DNA of 64,000 nt from JAIBJN01 sp963839745 (lineage in GTDB: Bacteria > Actinomycetota > Thermoleophilia > Gaiellales > Gaiellaceae): contig CAWIWC010000010.1 in NCBI GenBank assembly GCA_963839745.1, positions 558,001 through 622,000 of the forward strand, in the 5' to 3' direction. A program made the translations under genes and the position numbers. Positions 1 to 9,353 of the stretch are shown here, piece after piece (the stretch's first letter is position 1; every line of letters starts with the position of its first letter). The notes under the pieces were generated by a model. It did no database searches. It had not been told where the DNA came from and saw nothing but the letters and a program-made list of their open reading frames with translations.

Positions 1-257
1 TCGAGGACGAGCAGAACCAGCACCGCGTCGTCCGGGGCGCCCTCGCGATGGCGAACCGCGGGCCGAACACGAACGGCAGCCAGTTCTTCATCGTCACGAC
101 GGAGGCCGCGCCGTGGCTCGACGGCAAGCACACGGTCTTCGGCCGCGTCACCGAGGGCATGGACGTCGTCGACGCCATGTCCGAGGCCCCGCGCGATGCG
201 AACGACCGCCCGCGCGAGACGATCTCGATCGACCGGATCGACCTGCCCGCGGGCTAG
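1..257 (+). CDS. Cyclophilin-type peptidyl-prolyl cis-trans isomerase, C-terminal part
   Basis: The frame is open from base 3 with no start, so the gene begins before the window. The visible 84 residues hold the typical cyclophilin core: an RGALAMANRGPNTNGSQFFI-type stretch, then WLDGKHTVFGRV and a closing segment on GMDVVDAM. These catalyse proline isomerisation during protein folding. No signal peptide can be judged because the N-terminus is missing. The TAG stop shares the tetranucleotide CTAG (254-257) with the stop codon of the convergent downstream gene. Family assignment is secure; cellular location is unknown. Confidence 0.95.
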   Translation, partial: EDEQNQHRVVRGALAMANRGPNTNGSQFFIVTTEAAPWLDGKHTVFGRVTEGMDVVDAMSEAPRDANDRPRETISIDRIDLPAG

Positions 258-2968
258 GCCGCGCGGCCCTCTGGGGCCGCGTCTTCGAGGGCGAGGAAGA
301 CCTCTACGACCTTCGGGTCGAACTGCGTGCCCGCCGCCTCCTCGAGGCGCCGGCGCGCTTCGGCCTCCGGCAGCCGCTTCCGGTACGCGCGGTCGCTCGT
401 CATCGCGTGGTAGGCGTCGCAGACGAGGATCACGCGCGCCTCGAGCGGGATCTCCTCGCCGGCGAGGCCGTTGGGATAGCCGCTGCCGTCCCAGTGCTCG
501 TGGCAGTGGAGAACGATCTCGCAGACCTCCTCGAGCCGCTCGATGGGCGCGAGGATGCGGGCTCCCAGCTCGGGGTGGAGCCGCACGATCTGCCACTCCT
601 CGTCGTCGAGCGGGCCCGGCTTGGTCAGGATCGCCTCCGGGATTCCGATCTTCCCGATGTCGTGGAAGAGGGCGCCGAGCTCGAGTCGCTTCAGTGTCCG
701 TGCGTCGAGGCCGAGCGCGCGGCCGACGTGCAGGGAGAGGTCGCTGATCCAGCGGGCGTGGGAAGACGTGTACTCGTCGTTCGCCTCGAGCGCGTTCGCG
801 AGTGCCTCGACCGTCGAGAGGAACGTGCGCTCGAGGCTCTCGAAGTTGGAGACGTTGGCGATCGCGAGCTTGACCTGGTGCGCGACGCCCGCCAGCAACC
901 GCATGCTGCGATCGTCGAACGTGTCCTCCGGTCCGTCACCCCTGACGAGGATGCAGCCGATCCTGTCCGAGTCGATCCGCAAGGGGGCGATGGCGATCGG
1001 GGACTCTCCGAGATCCCGGCTTCCGCCCGCGACCGGGGTCGAGATCGTCTGGAACGGCTCGGCCCCTCCGAGGATCTCGCGCGCTCGTTCGTGCGGGAAC
1101 GGGATCGACCACAGGAGCGCGGCGTCCTCGGGCTCGAAGCCGACGAGCGCGCGGAGACGGAGATCCTCGCCGGCGCTCTCCTGGAGCCAGAGCGACGACC
1201 GTGGGCGATGGAGCAGGCGCGCGGACAGCTCGACCGCGCGCTCGAGGACCTCGTCCAGCGACTCGGCGGCCGCCAGCTTGCGGCTGAAGTCGAGCAGCGC
1301 GTTGGCGATCTCGAGCGAGTCCTTGGCCCTATGCGCCTCGAGACGCTCTGCCTCGTAGAGCCGCGCGTTCTCGACCGCGACGGAGGCGTGCCCGCCGAGC
1401 ACCTCGAGGAGGCGCACGTCGTCCTCGTCGAACTGGCCCACGCCGAGCTTGGAGATCACGACTGCGCCGATCACGCGCGCGCCGTAGCGGAGCGGGACGG
1501 CGATCATCGATTCGTCCACGTCGTCCGTGCCGGGAATCGTCTCCGCAAAATCGCAGTCGAGCGCGTTGTCGAGCAGGATCGACTCGCCGGTGCTCGCAGC
1601 CCGGCCCGTGATCCCCTCGCCGATCTTGCAGCGGAGCGCCTCGACGCTCTCCTCGGCGTACTCGTCGAGGTCGCCGCGCCAGGCGACGGGGATGAGGTCG
1701 TCGCCGTCGACCACGTAGAGGCGGCAGCTGTGGTAGTCGACGAGCATCCGGAGCTCGTCCACGATCGTCTCGCCGATCTGGCGGACGTCGTTCAGCCGGT
1801 TCAGCTTTCCGGCAAGGCTCTGGAGCATCTTCAGGTGTGCGATCGAGCGGACGTCGCGACGAGCGGAGCCCGGCTCCGGGCGCTCGCCGCCGTGCTCCTC
1901 GAAGAGCACTGCCTGGCTCTTGCCGCGGGCCTTGGCCGTCATCATCGCGATCTCTGCGCAGGCGACGAGCTCGCGAGGGTTCATCGCGTGCTCCGGGCCC
2001 TGCGCGATGCCGATCGAGACGGAGAGGCGGCCGGCGGGCTCGATGTCGGTCTCGGCCAGGCGGTCGGTGATCCTGCGTGCGAGGCCGAGGGCGTCGCCTG
2101 CGTCGCAGGAGGCCATGATCACGCCGAACTCCTCGCCGCCGAGGCGGCAGACGACGTCCGAGACGCGGACGGTGCTCTGGAGCACGTCGGCCAGCTGGAG
2201 GAGCACCTGGTCGCCGATGCCGTGCCCGTGGACGTCGTTGACGCGCTTGAAGTCGTCGATGTCGAGCATCAGGACCGCGATCGGATCGTGGGTTCTGCTC
2301 GCGCGGTTCAGCTCGGCGCGAAGGCGCTCGTGGAAGTAGCGGTGGTTGTAGAGGCCCGTGAGTGAGTCCGTCTGCGCCTGGAGCTCCAGCACGGCGCGCA
2401 CCTGCGCGTTGTCGAGCGCGAGCGCGGCGGCGTCGCCGAAGCGCTTGGCGAGCTCGAACTCCTCCTCGGTGAACGTCGCACCCGGGCCGATGCGGTAGAC
2501 GTTCAGGGCGCCCTTGACGGTTCCGCGGGCGACGAGGGGCACCGAGATGAGCGCCTCCTGCTCGTCCACGGGCGTCCCGGGGACGGTCTTGACGCGCGGG
2601 TCCAGGCGAGCGTCGTTGACGAGCTGCGGCTCGAGATGGTCGATCGCCCAGCCGGTGATGCCCTCACCGAGGAGCGGCCGTGAGCTCATGACCTCCTCGG
2701 CCCAGCGGTCGCGCGCCATGACCGGGATGAGAACCCGCCGCGCCTCGTCCGCCTGGTAGATCGTGAAGGCGTCGTACGGGATGACGTCGGCGAGGCTGTC
2801 GGCGATGCGCTCGAGCACCGTCGTGTGCGTCTGCTCCGAGAGCACCTCGTGGAAGACGTCCGCGAGACGACGGTAGGAGTCGACGAGCGCGTCCGGGCGC
2901 ACGGGCGACTCCGGGTCGGTCGCCTCGACCGCCTCGAACAACGGGCTTTTCACCTCTCTGAGTTCCAC
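254..2968 (-). CDS. GAF-GGDEF-GAF-GAF-HD-GYP protein, probable c-di-GMP turnover regulator
   Basis: A 904-residue soluble protein. A GAF-like sensor domain (about residues 45-195) is followed by a diguanylate cyclase domain with an intact GGEEF motif (about 277-281). Two more GAF-like segments (about 370-520 and 545-700) precede a C-terminal HD-GYP phosphodiesterase domain showing LFHDIGKIGIP and HCHEHWDGSGYP. Both catalytic signatures look intact, so the protein could both make and degrade c-di-GMP, with GAF domains sensing a ligand. No membrane segment is visible, so the protein is probably cytoplasmic. Start is GTG at 2968, with GAGGAGG about 11 nt upstream. Which activity dominates cannot be told from sequence. 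Confidence 0.93.
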   Translation of the reverse strand: MELREVKSPLFEAVEATDPESPVRPDALVDSYRRLADVFHEVLSEQTHTTVLERIADSLADVIPYDAFTIYQADEARRVLIPVMARDRWAEEVMSSRPLLGEGITGWAIDHLEPQLVNDARLDPRVKTVPGTPVDEQEALISVPLVARGTVKGALNVYRIGPGATFTEEEFELAKRFGDAAALALDNAQVRAVLELQAQTDSLTGLYNHRYFHERLRAELNRASRTHDPIAVLMLDIDDFKRVNDVHGHGIGDQVLLQLADVLQSTVRVSDVVCRLGGEEFGVIMASCDAGDALGLARRITDRLAETDIEPAGRLSVSIGIAQGPEHAMNPRELVACAEIAMMTAKARGKSQAVLFEEHGGERPEPGSARRDVRSIAHLKMLQSLAGKLNRLNDVRQIGETIVDELRMLVDYHSCRLYVVDGDDLIPVAWRGDLDEYAEESVEALRCKIGEGITGRAASTGESILLDNALDCDFAETIPGTDDVDESMIAVPLRYGARVIGAVVISKLGVGQFDEDDVRLLEVLGGHASVAVENARLYEAERLEAHRAKDSLEIANALLDFSRKLAAAESLDEVLERAVELSARLLHRPRSSLWLQESAGEDLRLRALVGFEPEDAALLWSIPFPHERAREILGGAEPFQTISTPVAGGSRDLGESPIAIAPLRIDSDRIGCILVRGDGPEDTFDDRSMRLLAGVAHQVKLAIANVSNFESLERTFLSTVEALANALEANDEYTSSHARWISDLSLHVGRALGLDARTLKRLELGALFHDIGKIGIPEAILTKPGPLDDEEWQIVRLHPELGARILAPIERLEEVCEIVLHCHEHWDGSGYPNGLAGEEIPLEARVILVCDAYHAMTSDRAYRKRLPEAEARRRLEEAAGTQFDPKVVEVFLALEDAAPEGRAA

Positions 2969-3146
2969 GCGGCCGCAGCCACCTCCTCTTCGGGGCCCTA
3001 CGCCGGAGGCCCAGGGACAAATTCAACCCTTCTTGCGTAGCGGCCAACCTCCCTCCAAAGGGTGATTCGGCGCTGAGGCGCGCCTTGCCTCCCAGGGGTG
3101 CTTGAAGCATGATGGTGGCCTTCGCCCGGCATTGAAGGAGGTAGTG

Positions 3147-3395
3147 GTGCCCCATCACTGGTGGCTCATCGAAGGCGACAACCCAGGGCCCAGGCAGCGC
3201 GCGGCCGCCGTCAAGAAGGCGGTGGACGACCTGCCGAACGTCGAGTGTAACTTCGTCGGCCGTGAGGCCAACAGCAACCGCTGGTACGCGCTGGTCTGGG
3301 TGGATCCGGGCGCCCCGGCGGACGAACTGCGGACTGCGAAGCAGGGGATCAAGGTCAGGCGCTCGCTGAAGGTCCTCGAATCGTTCGACGACTAG
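3147..3395 (+). CDS. Small conserved-looking protein, first of a tandem pair
   Basis: An 82-residue protein of unknown function beginning MPHHWWLIEGDNPGP. Start GTG 3147 is chosen because AAGGAGG ends 5 nt upstream and because the next gene begins at the same point of the shared PHHWWLI motif. It is rich in tryptophan and charged residues, with no signal peptide or membrane helix. The downstream gene, 15 nt away, is a paralogue (shared PHHWWLI, DNPGP, QRA.AV.KA, FVGR, W(Y/F)ALV). The pair probably forms one transcript. The C-terminal half alternates strands and charges like a small alpha/beta fold, but I do not recognise the family. Confidence 0.8.
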   Translation: MPHHWWLIEGDNPGPRQRAAAVKKAVDDLPNVECNFVGREANSNRWYALVWVDPGAPADELRTAKQGIKVRRSLKVLESFDD

Positions 3396-3410
3396 CCGGG
3401 AGGTGTCCAA

Positions 3411-3674
3411 GTGCCCCACCACTGGTGGCTGATCGATCCGGACAATCCGGGGCCCAAGCAGCGGGCCAAGGCTGTCCGCAAGGCGGCTCGTGAGTACGGC
3501 TGCGAGGTTGTGTTCGTCGGCCGGACCCGGAAGAACACCTGGTTCGCGCTCGTCAACGTCGAGGATCCCGATCGGGAGGACGAGGTCTACAAGGCGGTCG
3601 GCGGGCGGGGCAAGCTCTTCGATCTCGAGGGCTTCGAGCCGGAGGAGAAGAAGAAGGGCCGAGCCGGAGAGTAG
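3411..3674 (+). CDS. Small conserved-looking protein, second of a tandem pair
   Basis: An 87-residue paralogue of the preceding gene, starting at GTG 3411 with GGGAGGTG 6-8 nt upstream. It keeps the PHHWWLI, DNPGPKQRAKAVRKA, FVGR and WFALVNVEDP segments and ends in a lysine/glutamate-rich tail. No catalytic motif, signal peptide or membrane segment is visible. Two diverged copies in tandem suggest a heterodimer or two specialised versions, which is inference. The gene converges with the long cyclase gene 8 nt further on. Confidence 0.8.
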   Translation: MPHHWWLIDPDNPGPKQRAKAVRKAAREYGCEVVFVGRTRKNTWFALVNVEDPDREDEVYKAVGGRGKLFDLEGFEPEEKKKGRAGE

Positions 3675-3682
3675 TCCGGCGC

Positions 3683-6600
3683 CTATTCCACCGCGCTGAG
3701 GCTGGAAGCAGCCCCGACGTCGCGATAGAAGGCGTTGGCCTGGCGGCGCTCGCGGTCGGCATCGTCCGCGAGCTCCGCTGCCTCCAACTCGGCGGCGGCG
3801 CGCGAGCGCGCAAACGCTTCGTCCGGAAGGGAGCCGATCCGCGCGAAGAGCCCGGCGGCGGCCGGCCAGTCGCCGTTCCCGGCCGCGAGCGCGGCCTCGA
3901 GCCAGCGTGTCTGGGTGCGGACGCGGCTCAGCGCCTCGAGGAGCTCGTCGCCGCGATCCAGGCGGGTGAGGGCGAACGCAAGGTCCGGTAGCCAGAACGA
4001 GGCGAGCGACGTCCCGCCGCCCTCCTCGAGCCAGAGCGCGAGCAGCTCGTCGGCGGCCTCCAACGCTGCGTCTCCCTGCCCGGCTTCGCCGCGGGCGTGA
4101 GCGTCGAACGCGAGCACGGGGAAGAGGAGCTGCGGCGCCCCGACGGACCGTGCGACGCCGAGCGCCCTCTCGACGCTGTCGAGAGCCGCCCCGGCGCCCT
4201 CGCGCGCCAGCTGGATCTTCGCGCGGATCAGCAGGGCGTCGACCTCGTACAGCGATCCGAGCCCGCTCTCGCCGTCGACGAGCATGCCGTCGCCGAGCTC
4301 GAGGGCGCGATCCCAGTTCCCGCGCCAGTAGTGCTCGAACATCCGCTCGACCTCCAGCCAGCGCAGCGCGAGCGCGTCGCCGAAGCGCTCGGCCGCGCGG
4401 CGGGCCTCGGCGTACAGCTCGAACGCGCGCGTGAGGTCGCCGAGGTCGGCCGTGATCGAGGCGAGGTTGTTGTAGCCGCGCGCGACCTGCGGCGAATTCG
4501 CGAGCGCAGCGACCTCGACGCTCTCTCGCAGGTCGTCCAGGCCGTCGAGGTCTCCCGTCATGACCCGCGAGAACCCCCGCGTGCTGAGCGTGTGGGCGCG
4601 AAAGTCGTCCAGCTCCAGCTCGTCGGCCATGCGGTGCGCCTCGCCCGCCGCGCTTGAGGCCTTCTCGGCCTCGTCGGCGGCCAGGTGGAAGTGCGCGCGG
4701 CTTGCGAGGACGCGCACCTTCGACCGCGACGGCGGCCGGTCGGCGAGCAGCGCCACCGCGTGCTCGAAGTGCGACTGTGCCTCCTCGCGGCGTCCCTGGG
4801 CGATCATCAAGAGGTCGGCGAGGAGCACCTCCGCCTCGGCCGCGAGCTCGAGCTCGCCGGCCTCGAGCAGCGCGCGGGCGGCCTCCTCGAGGACGTCGGC
4901 GCCGGTCTGCTCCGCGCGGAAGAGCGCCTGTCCGTAGCGCAGGAGAAGCGGCGGTCGCTCGGAGTCGTCCTCGGGCCAGGACGCCAGCGCCTCGCGGTAG
5001 AAGCGCACCGCCGGTGCGTAGGCGGAGAGCGCGAGGGCCCGGTCGCCCGCCTCGGCGAGCGCGATGCGTGCCCGCTCGGGAAGGTCGCCGAGCCCACGGC
5101 CGGCCGCGCGCGCGAACTGGAGCGCGCTCAGATAGTGGTGCGCAATCATGTCCGCGATGTCCTCGGCGCGGTCGCCCGCGAGCGACTCGAGCCAGCCGGC
5201 CGTGCGGCGGTGCAGCTCGGCGCGCCGCGGCCGCGGGATCTGCCCGTAGGCGACATCCCGGACGAGCACGTGGCGGAAGACGAACGCGGTCTCGCCGGCG
5301 ACGGACGAGCGGCGCTCGCGCCGCACGAATTCCTTGCGCTCGAGCCGCTGGAGGCCCACCTCGACCTCCGGAGGCGGCCGGTCGCTCACTGCGGCGAGCG
5401 CGCCGACCCAGAAGACCTTCCCCACGACGGCCGCGTCCTGCACGAGGGCCTTCTCCTCGCCCGCGAGGGTGTCCAGGCGGGCGGCGATGATGCCCTGGAC
5501 CGTCTCCGGGAGCGGCAGGTCGGCGTCCGCACCCGTCTCGGCCAGCATGCGGACGAATTCCTCCGCGTAGAGCGGGTTGCCGCCCGCATGCGCCAGCAGC
5601 TCATCGACGCGCGCCTGCGGGACCGAGCGCTCGGCGAGGAGCGCCTGCAGGAGCTGCTCGATGTCGGAGTCCGAGAGCGGCGAGAGGGAGACGGTGAGCG
5701 CGCTGCGCTTGCCGCCGCCCCAGCCGGGGCGGCGTTCGACGAGCTCGGGGCGGGCGGTGCAGACGACGAGGATGGGAACGTCCGTGGCCCAGTCGACCAG
5801 GTGGTCGACGAAGTCGAGGAGCCCGTCGTCGGCCCAGTGGAGGTCCTCGAAGACCAGAACGAGCGGCCGTGTCTCGGCGAGCGCCTCGAAGAAGCGGCGC
5901 CACGCCGCGAAGGCCTCGCGGCGGAGGTCGCCGCCCACCTCCTCGGGGCCTTCCAGGCCGACCAGCGGGCCGAGGTGCTCGTCCACCCACTGCGCCTCGA
6001 CCTCGTCGTGCACGACCGTCGTGACCGCCGTCCCGAGCTTGGCGGCCGCCTCGTCGGAGGAGTCGGACTCGAGAATGCCTGCCTGCGCCTTGACCATCTC
6101 CCCGAGCGCCCAGAAGCTCACGCCCTCCCCGTACGGCAGCGAGCGGCCCTGGCGCCAGTTGGCGAAGACCTCGGGGTCGTCGTCGAGGGCCGCGTAGAGC
6201 TCGAACAGGAGTCGGCTCTTACCGATGCCGGGCGCGCCGACGAGGGTGACGAGCTGGGGCGCACGCTCGCGCTCGGAGCGGGCCAGCGCGTCCCGGAGGA
6301 GGCGCAGCTCCTGCTCCCGCCCGATCAGCTCGGCGCCGCCGCGGAAGGCGATGTCGACACCCAGCCGGTTTCGGGGCGCGACCACCTCCCAGACGCGGAT
6401 CGGCTCGGTCTTGCCCTTGGCGGCGACCGGCTCGGCGTCGCGGTACTCGATCACATTCGAGGTCGCCCGGTAGGTGGACTCGTCGACGAGGATCCCGTCC
6501 ACCGGCGCCGCGGACTGAAGGCGGGAGCACGTGTTGACGATGTCTCCGGCGGCCATCCCCTCGCCCTCGCTCGGGCGGGCGGAGAGCGCGATCATGGCCT

Positions 6601-7102
6601 CGCCGGTCGTGACGCCGATGCGGACGTGGAGGCCGAGGGCGGGATCGGCCGCGTTGAGCTCGCCGATCGCCTCGCGGACCGCGATCGCAGCGCGCACGCC
6701 GCGCTCGGGGTCGTCCTCGTGGGCCAGCGGGGCGCCGAAGAGCGCCACGACCGCGTCGCCGATGAACTTCTCCACGGTGCCGCCGTAGCTCTCGAGCTCG
6801 GTCTTCAGGCGGGCGTGGTACGGCGCCAGCATCCGGCGCACGTCCTCGGGGTCGAGCTGCTCGGCGCGGCCGGTGAAGCCGACGAGGTCGGCGAAGAGCA
6901 CCGTGACGACCTTGCGCTCCTCGAGGATCGGCGGCTGGTTCTCGCCGGGCTCGAAGGCGGCCCCGCACGCGGTACAGAAGGGCAGGCCGAGAGCCACGAC
7001 CTCGCCGCACGTCCCGCAGGCGCGCCCGAGCTGGAGGCCGCAGCTCCCGCAGAACAGCGCGCCGGGGCGGTTCTCGAAGCTACAAGACGCACATTCGGCC
7101 AT
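3683..7102 (-). CDS. Class III adenylate/guanylate cyclase fused to AAA ATPase and TPR-like region
   Basis: A protein of about 1,139 residues. The N-terminus carries two zinc-ribbon CxxC pairs (starting MAECASC). It is followed by a class III cyclase domain with FADLVGFT and KFIGDAVVALFGAP, which hold the two metal-binding aspartates. Next comes an AAA/NACHT-like ATPase with Walker A GAPGIGKS and Walker B LVLVFEDLHWAD, then a long alanine/leucine-rich helical region of TPR type. The architecture matches large signalling cyclases that link cAMP production to an ATP-driven sensor. Start ATG 7102 is favoured because the zinc-ribbon begins there and a -10-like TACACT lies 10 nt upstream. There is no membrane segment. 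Confidence 0.9.
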   Translation of the reverse strand: MAECASCSFENRPGALFCGSCGLQLGRACGTCGEVVALGLPFCTACGAAFEPGENQPPILEERKVVTVLFADLVGFTGRAEQLDPEDVRRMLAPYHARLKTELESYGGTVEKFIGDAVVALFGAPLAHEDDPERGVRAAIAVREAIGELNAADPALGLHVRIGVTTGEAMIALSARPSEGEGMAAGDIVNTCSRLQSAAPVDGILVDESTYRATSNVIEYRDAEPVAAKGKTEPIRVWEVVAPRNRLGVDIAFRGGAELIGREQELRLLRDALARSERERAPQLVTLVGAPGIGKSRLLFELYAALDDDPEVFANWRQGRSLPYGEGVSFWALGEMVKAQAGILESDSSDEAAAKLGTAVTTVVHDEVEAQWVDEHLGPLVGLEGPEEVGGDLRREAFAAWRRFFEALAETRPLVLVFEDLHWADDGLLDFVDHLVDWATDVPILVVCTARPELVERRPGWGGGKRSALTVSLSPLSDSDIEQLLQALLAERSVPQARVDELLAHAGGNPLYAEEFVRMLAETGADADLPLPETVQGIIAARLDTLAGEEKALVQDAAVVGKVFWVGALAAVSDRPPPEVEVGLQRLERKEFVRRERRSSVAGETAFVFRHVLVRDVAYGQIPRPRRAELHRRTAGWLESLAGDRAEDIADMIAHHYLSALQFARAAGRGLGDLPERARIALAEAGDRALALSAYAPAVRFYREALASWPEDDSERPPLLLRYGQALFRAEQTGADVLEEAARALLEAGELELAAEAEVLLADLLMIAQGRREEAQSHFEHAVALLADRPPSRSKVRVLASRAHFHLAADEAEKASSAAGEAHRMADELELDDFRAHTLSTRGFSRVMTGDLDGLDDLRESVEVAALANSPQVARGYNNLASITADLGDLTRAFELYAEARRAAERFGDALALRWLEVERMFEHYWRGNWDRALELGDGMLVDGESGLGSLYEVDALLIRAKIQLAREGAGAALDSVERALGVARSVGAPQLLFPVLAFDAHARGEAGQGDAALEAADELLALWLEEGGGTSLASFWLPDLAFALTRLDRGDELLEALSRVRTQTRWLEAALAAGNGDWPAAAGLFARIGSLPDEAFARSRAAAELEAAELADDADRERRQANAFYRDVGAASSLSAVE

Positions 7103-8063
7103 GACGCGAACTAGTGTAGGGAGGTTGCAGGCCGAGAACGCGCCGCGCCCCGGTCTCGCCGAGGTCATCGCCGTGTGGACGGGCTTCGGCCTCCTCGCGC
7201 TGGCGATTCTCGTCACGTACGCACGCCTGCCGCTCGACGAGCTCTACAACGTCAGCGGGACCGGTTTCGAGGCCGGCGCGGGCCGTGTGCTCGTCTTCGC
7301 CGGCTTTCCGACCGCGCTCGTGGCCATTGCGGTCCTGGCCGTCGTCGTCGACCGGCTGCGGACGCGGTGGGTGTCCGCCTTGGCCGTCGTCGCCGCCGTC
7401 CTCTGCGCCACCGTCGCCTGGCCGGGCGTCGTCGAGCAGGGCGACCTCGACGCGAAGCCGGCGAACGCGTTCGCCGCCGTGGGCACGCTCATCGCGCTCG
7501 CCCTCACGATCCTCGCGCTCACGCGGGGCGGGATCGGCTACCGGCGGCCCTTCGGGGGCGGCTGGGACATCGCACGTCTCGTCCTGGCGATCGTCGTCGT
7601 GCTCGCCGCGATCCCGTGGATCGCCGCGGATCTGGGCTTCTACCTCGACGACGTCCCCGGGCTCGGGTCGGTCTTCCTCACGGGTGTCCTCCGGCCGGAG
7701 CCGGGCCATCCGACGCTCACCGCCGTCCATCTGGGCCATCACCACGGCTTCGACGGGACGATCCTGGCGCTCTCCGCGATTCTGCTCTCCCGCACGGTCT
7801 GCATGCTGCGTTCCGGCTTCCTGCGCACCGGGTATCGGTTCTACGTGTCGCTGATGCTCGTCTACGGCCTCGCGAACGCGCTCCAGGACTTCTGGCTCGA
7901 GCAGCTCGTGAAGCGCGGAGCGACCTCGCTCGAGATTCCGACCCTCACGGTCCCGGACGCCTCGCCGGCCTGGGCGGCGCTTCTTGCAGCGGCTCTCCTC
8001 ATCCACTTGGCAGCCGGGCGCGTAGAAAGGTTGGAAACGTCATCCCAGGAAGGAGTCCCATGA
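7101..8063 (+). CDS. Polytopic membrane protein of unknown function (about 8 TM helices)
   Basis: About 320 residues, mostly hydrophobic, with roughly eight predicted membrane helices (for example the segments on GFGLLALAILVTY, ALVAIAVLAVVV and LLAAALLIHLAAG). A histidine-rich loop near residue 210 (HLGHHHGFD) could bind metal, but no known family is recognised. ATG 7101 overlaps the ATG of the divergent cyclase gene by two bases. An in-frame TTG at 7125, 7 nt after TAGTGT, is an alternative leaderless start. The stop overlaps the start of the cupredoxin lipoprotein (ATGA), so the two are probably co-translated. Confidence 0.75.
   Translation: MTRTSVGRLQAENAPRPGLAEVIAVWTGFGLLALAILVTYARLPLDELYNVSGTGFEAGAGRVLVFAGFPTALVAIAVLAVVVDRLRTRWVSALAVVAAVLCATVAWPGVVEQGDLDAKPANAFAAVGTLIALALTILALTRGGIGYRRPFGGGWDIARLVLAIVVVLAAIPWIAADLGFYLDDVPGLGSVFLTGVLRPEPGHPTLTAVHLGHHHGFDGTILALSAILLSRTVCMLRSGFLRTGYRFYVSLMLVYGLANALQDFWLEQLVKRGATSLEIPTLTVPDASPAWAALLAAALLIHLAAGRVERLETSSQEGVP
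7112..7118. promoter_or_regulatory. Overlapping divergent -10 boxes between cyclase and membrane protein genes
   Basis: The 7-bp string TAGTGTA reads TAGTGT on the plus strand and TACACT on the minus strand, both fitting the actinobacterial -10 pattern TANNNT. The minus box ends 10 nt before the cyclase ATG. The plus box ends 7 nt before an in-frame TTG at 7125. A single symmetric -10 could therefore open in both directions. This is inferred from pattern only. Confidence 0.45.
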
Positions 8064-8488
8064 CACGTCGCTTTCTGCTGGTCTTGCTGACCGCCCTCGC
8101 GCTGGTCGTGGCCGTAGCGGCCTGCGGAGGAGACGACGACGACGAAGGCTCGGAGGAGCCGGCCGCCGAGGAGACCACGACCGAGGACACCGGAGGCGGG
8201 GGAGATGCCGGCACCATCATGCTCGCCGCCGATCCCGGTGGAGACCTCGCGTTCGACCAGACCGAGCTCACCGCCGCCGCCGGCGAGGTCACGATCGAGC
8301 TCATGAACGAGTCCGGGATCCCGCACAACGTCGAGGTCGAGGGGAACGGAGTCGAGGAGGTCAGCGAAACGATCACCGAGGGCTCGACGTCGCTCACGTT
8401 GACCCTGGAGCCCGGCGAGTACGAGTTCTACTGCGCCGTGCCCGGTCACCGCGAAGGTGGCATGGAGGGAACGCTCACCGTCGAGTAG
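8060..8488 (+). CDS. Cupredoxin-like copper lipoprotein
   Basis: 142 residues. An N-terminal hydrophobic segment ends in a lipobox (VAVAAC), then a low-complexity acidic/threonine linker. A single plastocyanin-type domain follows, with the type I copper ligands visible: a histidine in IPHNVEV and the C-x4-H-x4-M cluster in YCAVPGHREGGM. It is expected to be anchored to the outer face of the membrane and to carry electrons or bind copper. It starts at ATG 8060 with AGGAG 6 nt upstream and overlaps the upstream membrane protein gene by 4 nt, which suggests a functional link to it. Confidence 0.92.
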   Translation: MTRRFLLVLLTALALVVAVAACGGDDDDEGSEEPAAEETTTEDTGGGGDAGTIMLAADPGGDLAFDQTELTAAAGEVTIELMNESGIPHNVEVEGNGVEEVSETITEGSTSLTLTLEPGEYEFYCAVPGHREGGMEGTLTVE

Positions 8489-8498
8489 CGTCCCTCGA

Positions 8499-9353
8499 GT
8501 GCAGCTCCTCGACCTCGAGCATCTCGGCCGCAAGCGTGTCATCGCCTCGTACCTCCACGCGGGCGCCGAGCCCGCGCTGGTGGACTGCGGGCCCGCGAGC
8601 TGCCTGGAGACGCTCCGCGCCGGTCTGGCGGAGCACGGGCTCGAGGTCGGGGACCTGCGTCATCTCGTCCTCACGCACATCCACCTCGACCATGCAGGGG
8701 CTGCGGGCAGCCTCGTCCGGGAGAACCCCGGCCTCGTCGTGCACGTCAGCGAGATCGGAGCGCCGCACCTGGTCGAGCCGGAGCGGCTCGAGCGCAGCGC
8801 CCGCCGCCTGTACGGCGAGGACTTCGACCGCCTCTGGGGCCCGCTCCTGCCCGTCCCGGCCGAGAACGTGAACATCGTGGGCGACAGGGTGCTCGACTTC
8901 GAGGCCTTTCCGACGCCGGGGCACGCGTCGCACCACGTCTCGTTCCTCGCGCCGGACGGCTCGTGCCTGGTCGGGGACGCCGCGGGCGTGCGGATCCCGC
9001 CCTCCCGCTGGCTCGCCCCCGTCTCGCCGCCGCCGGACATCGACGTCGAGGCCTGGGAGACGACGCTGGACGCCATCGAGGAGCGCAGGCCCGCCCGGCT
9101 GTTGCTGCCGCACTTCGGCGTCGCCGACGACCCCGAGCGGCACCTCGCCGACATGCGCAGCGCGCTACGCACGTGGGCCGAGCGCGCCCGGGAAGGCTCC
9201 GAGGAGGAGTTCGTCCGGGCGGCGGAGGCGGACCTGCTCGCGGAGGCCGACCCGGAGACCGCCGCCGTCTTCCAGCAGGCGGGGCCGTTCTGGCAGTCCT
9301 ACGCGGGCCTCAGGCGCTACTGGGACAAGCGAAGCGAAACGGCGGCCGCATGA
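8499..9353 (+). CDS. Metallo-beta-lactamase-fold hydrolase
   Basis: 284 residues with the THIHLDHAG metal-binding motif (HxHxDH, about residues 58-64). Further conserved histidines lie in TPGHASHH, and an aspartate in GDAAG fits the dinuclear zinc site of the MBL superfamily. No signal peptide is seen, so it is probably cytoplasmic. The substrate is not evident; related small hydrolases act on thioesters, lactones or glutathione adducts. The GTG start at 8499 is 10 nt after the lipoprotein stop, and the 3' end overlaps the next gene (ATGA), placing it in the same run of genes. Confidence 0.9.
   Translation: MQLLDLEHLGRKRVIASYLHAGAEPALVDCGPASCLETLRAGLAEHGLEVGDLRHLVLTHIHLDHAGAAGSLVRENPGLVVHVSEIGAPHLVEPERLERSARRLYGEDFDRLWGPLLPVPAENVNIVGDRVLDFEAFPTPGHASHHVSFLAPDGSCLVGDAAGVRIPPSRWLAPVSPPPDIDVEAWETTLDAIEERRPARLLLPHFGVADDPERHLADMRSALRTWAERAREGSEEEFVRAAEADLLAEADPETAAVFQQAGPFWQSYAGLRRYWDKRSETAAA

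Noticed and set aside
4685..7114. An 809-codon open frame on the plus strand opposite the cyclase gene
   Set aside because: It is arginine/glutamate/aspartate-rich text without motifs, antisense to a well-supported gene. High G+C leaves antisense frames open by chance; the same applies to the long frames opposite the coxL genes (43221-45494, 46045-50802) and ppc (33323-34999).
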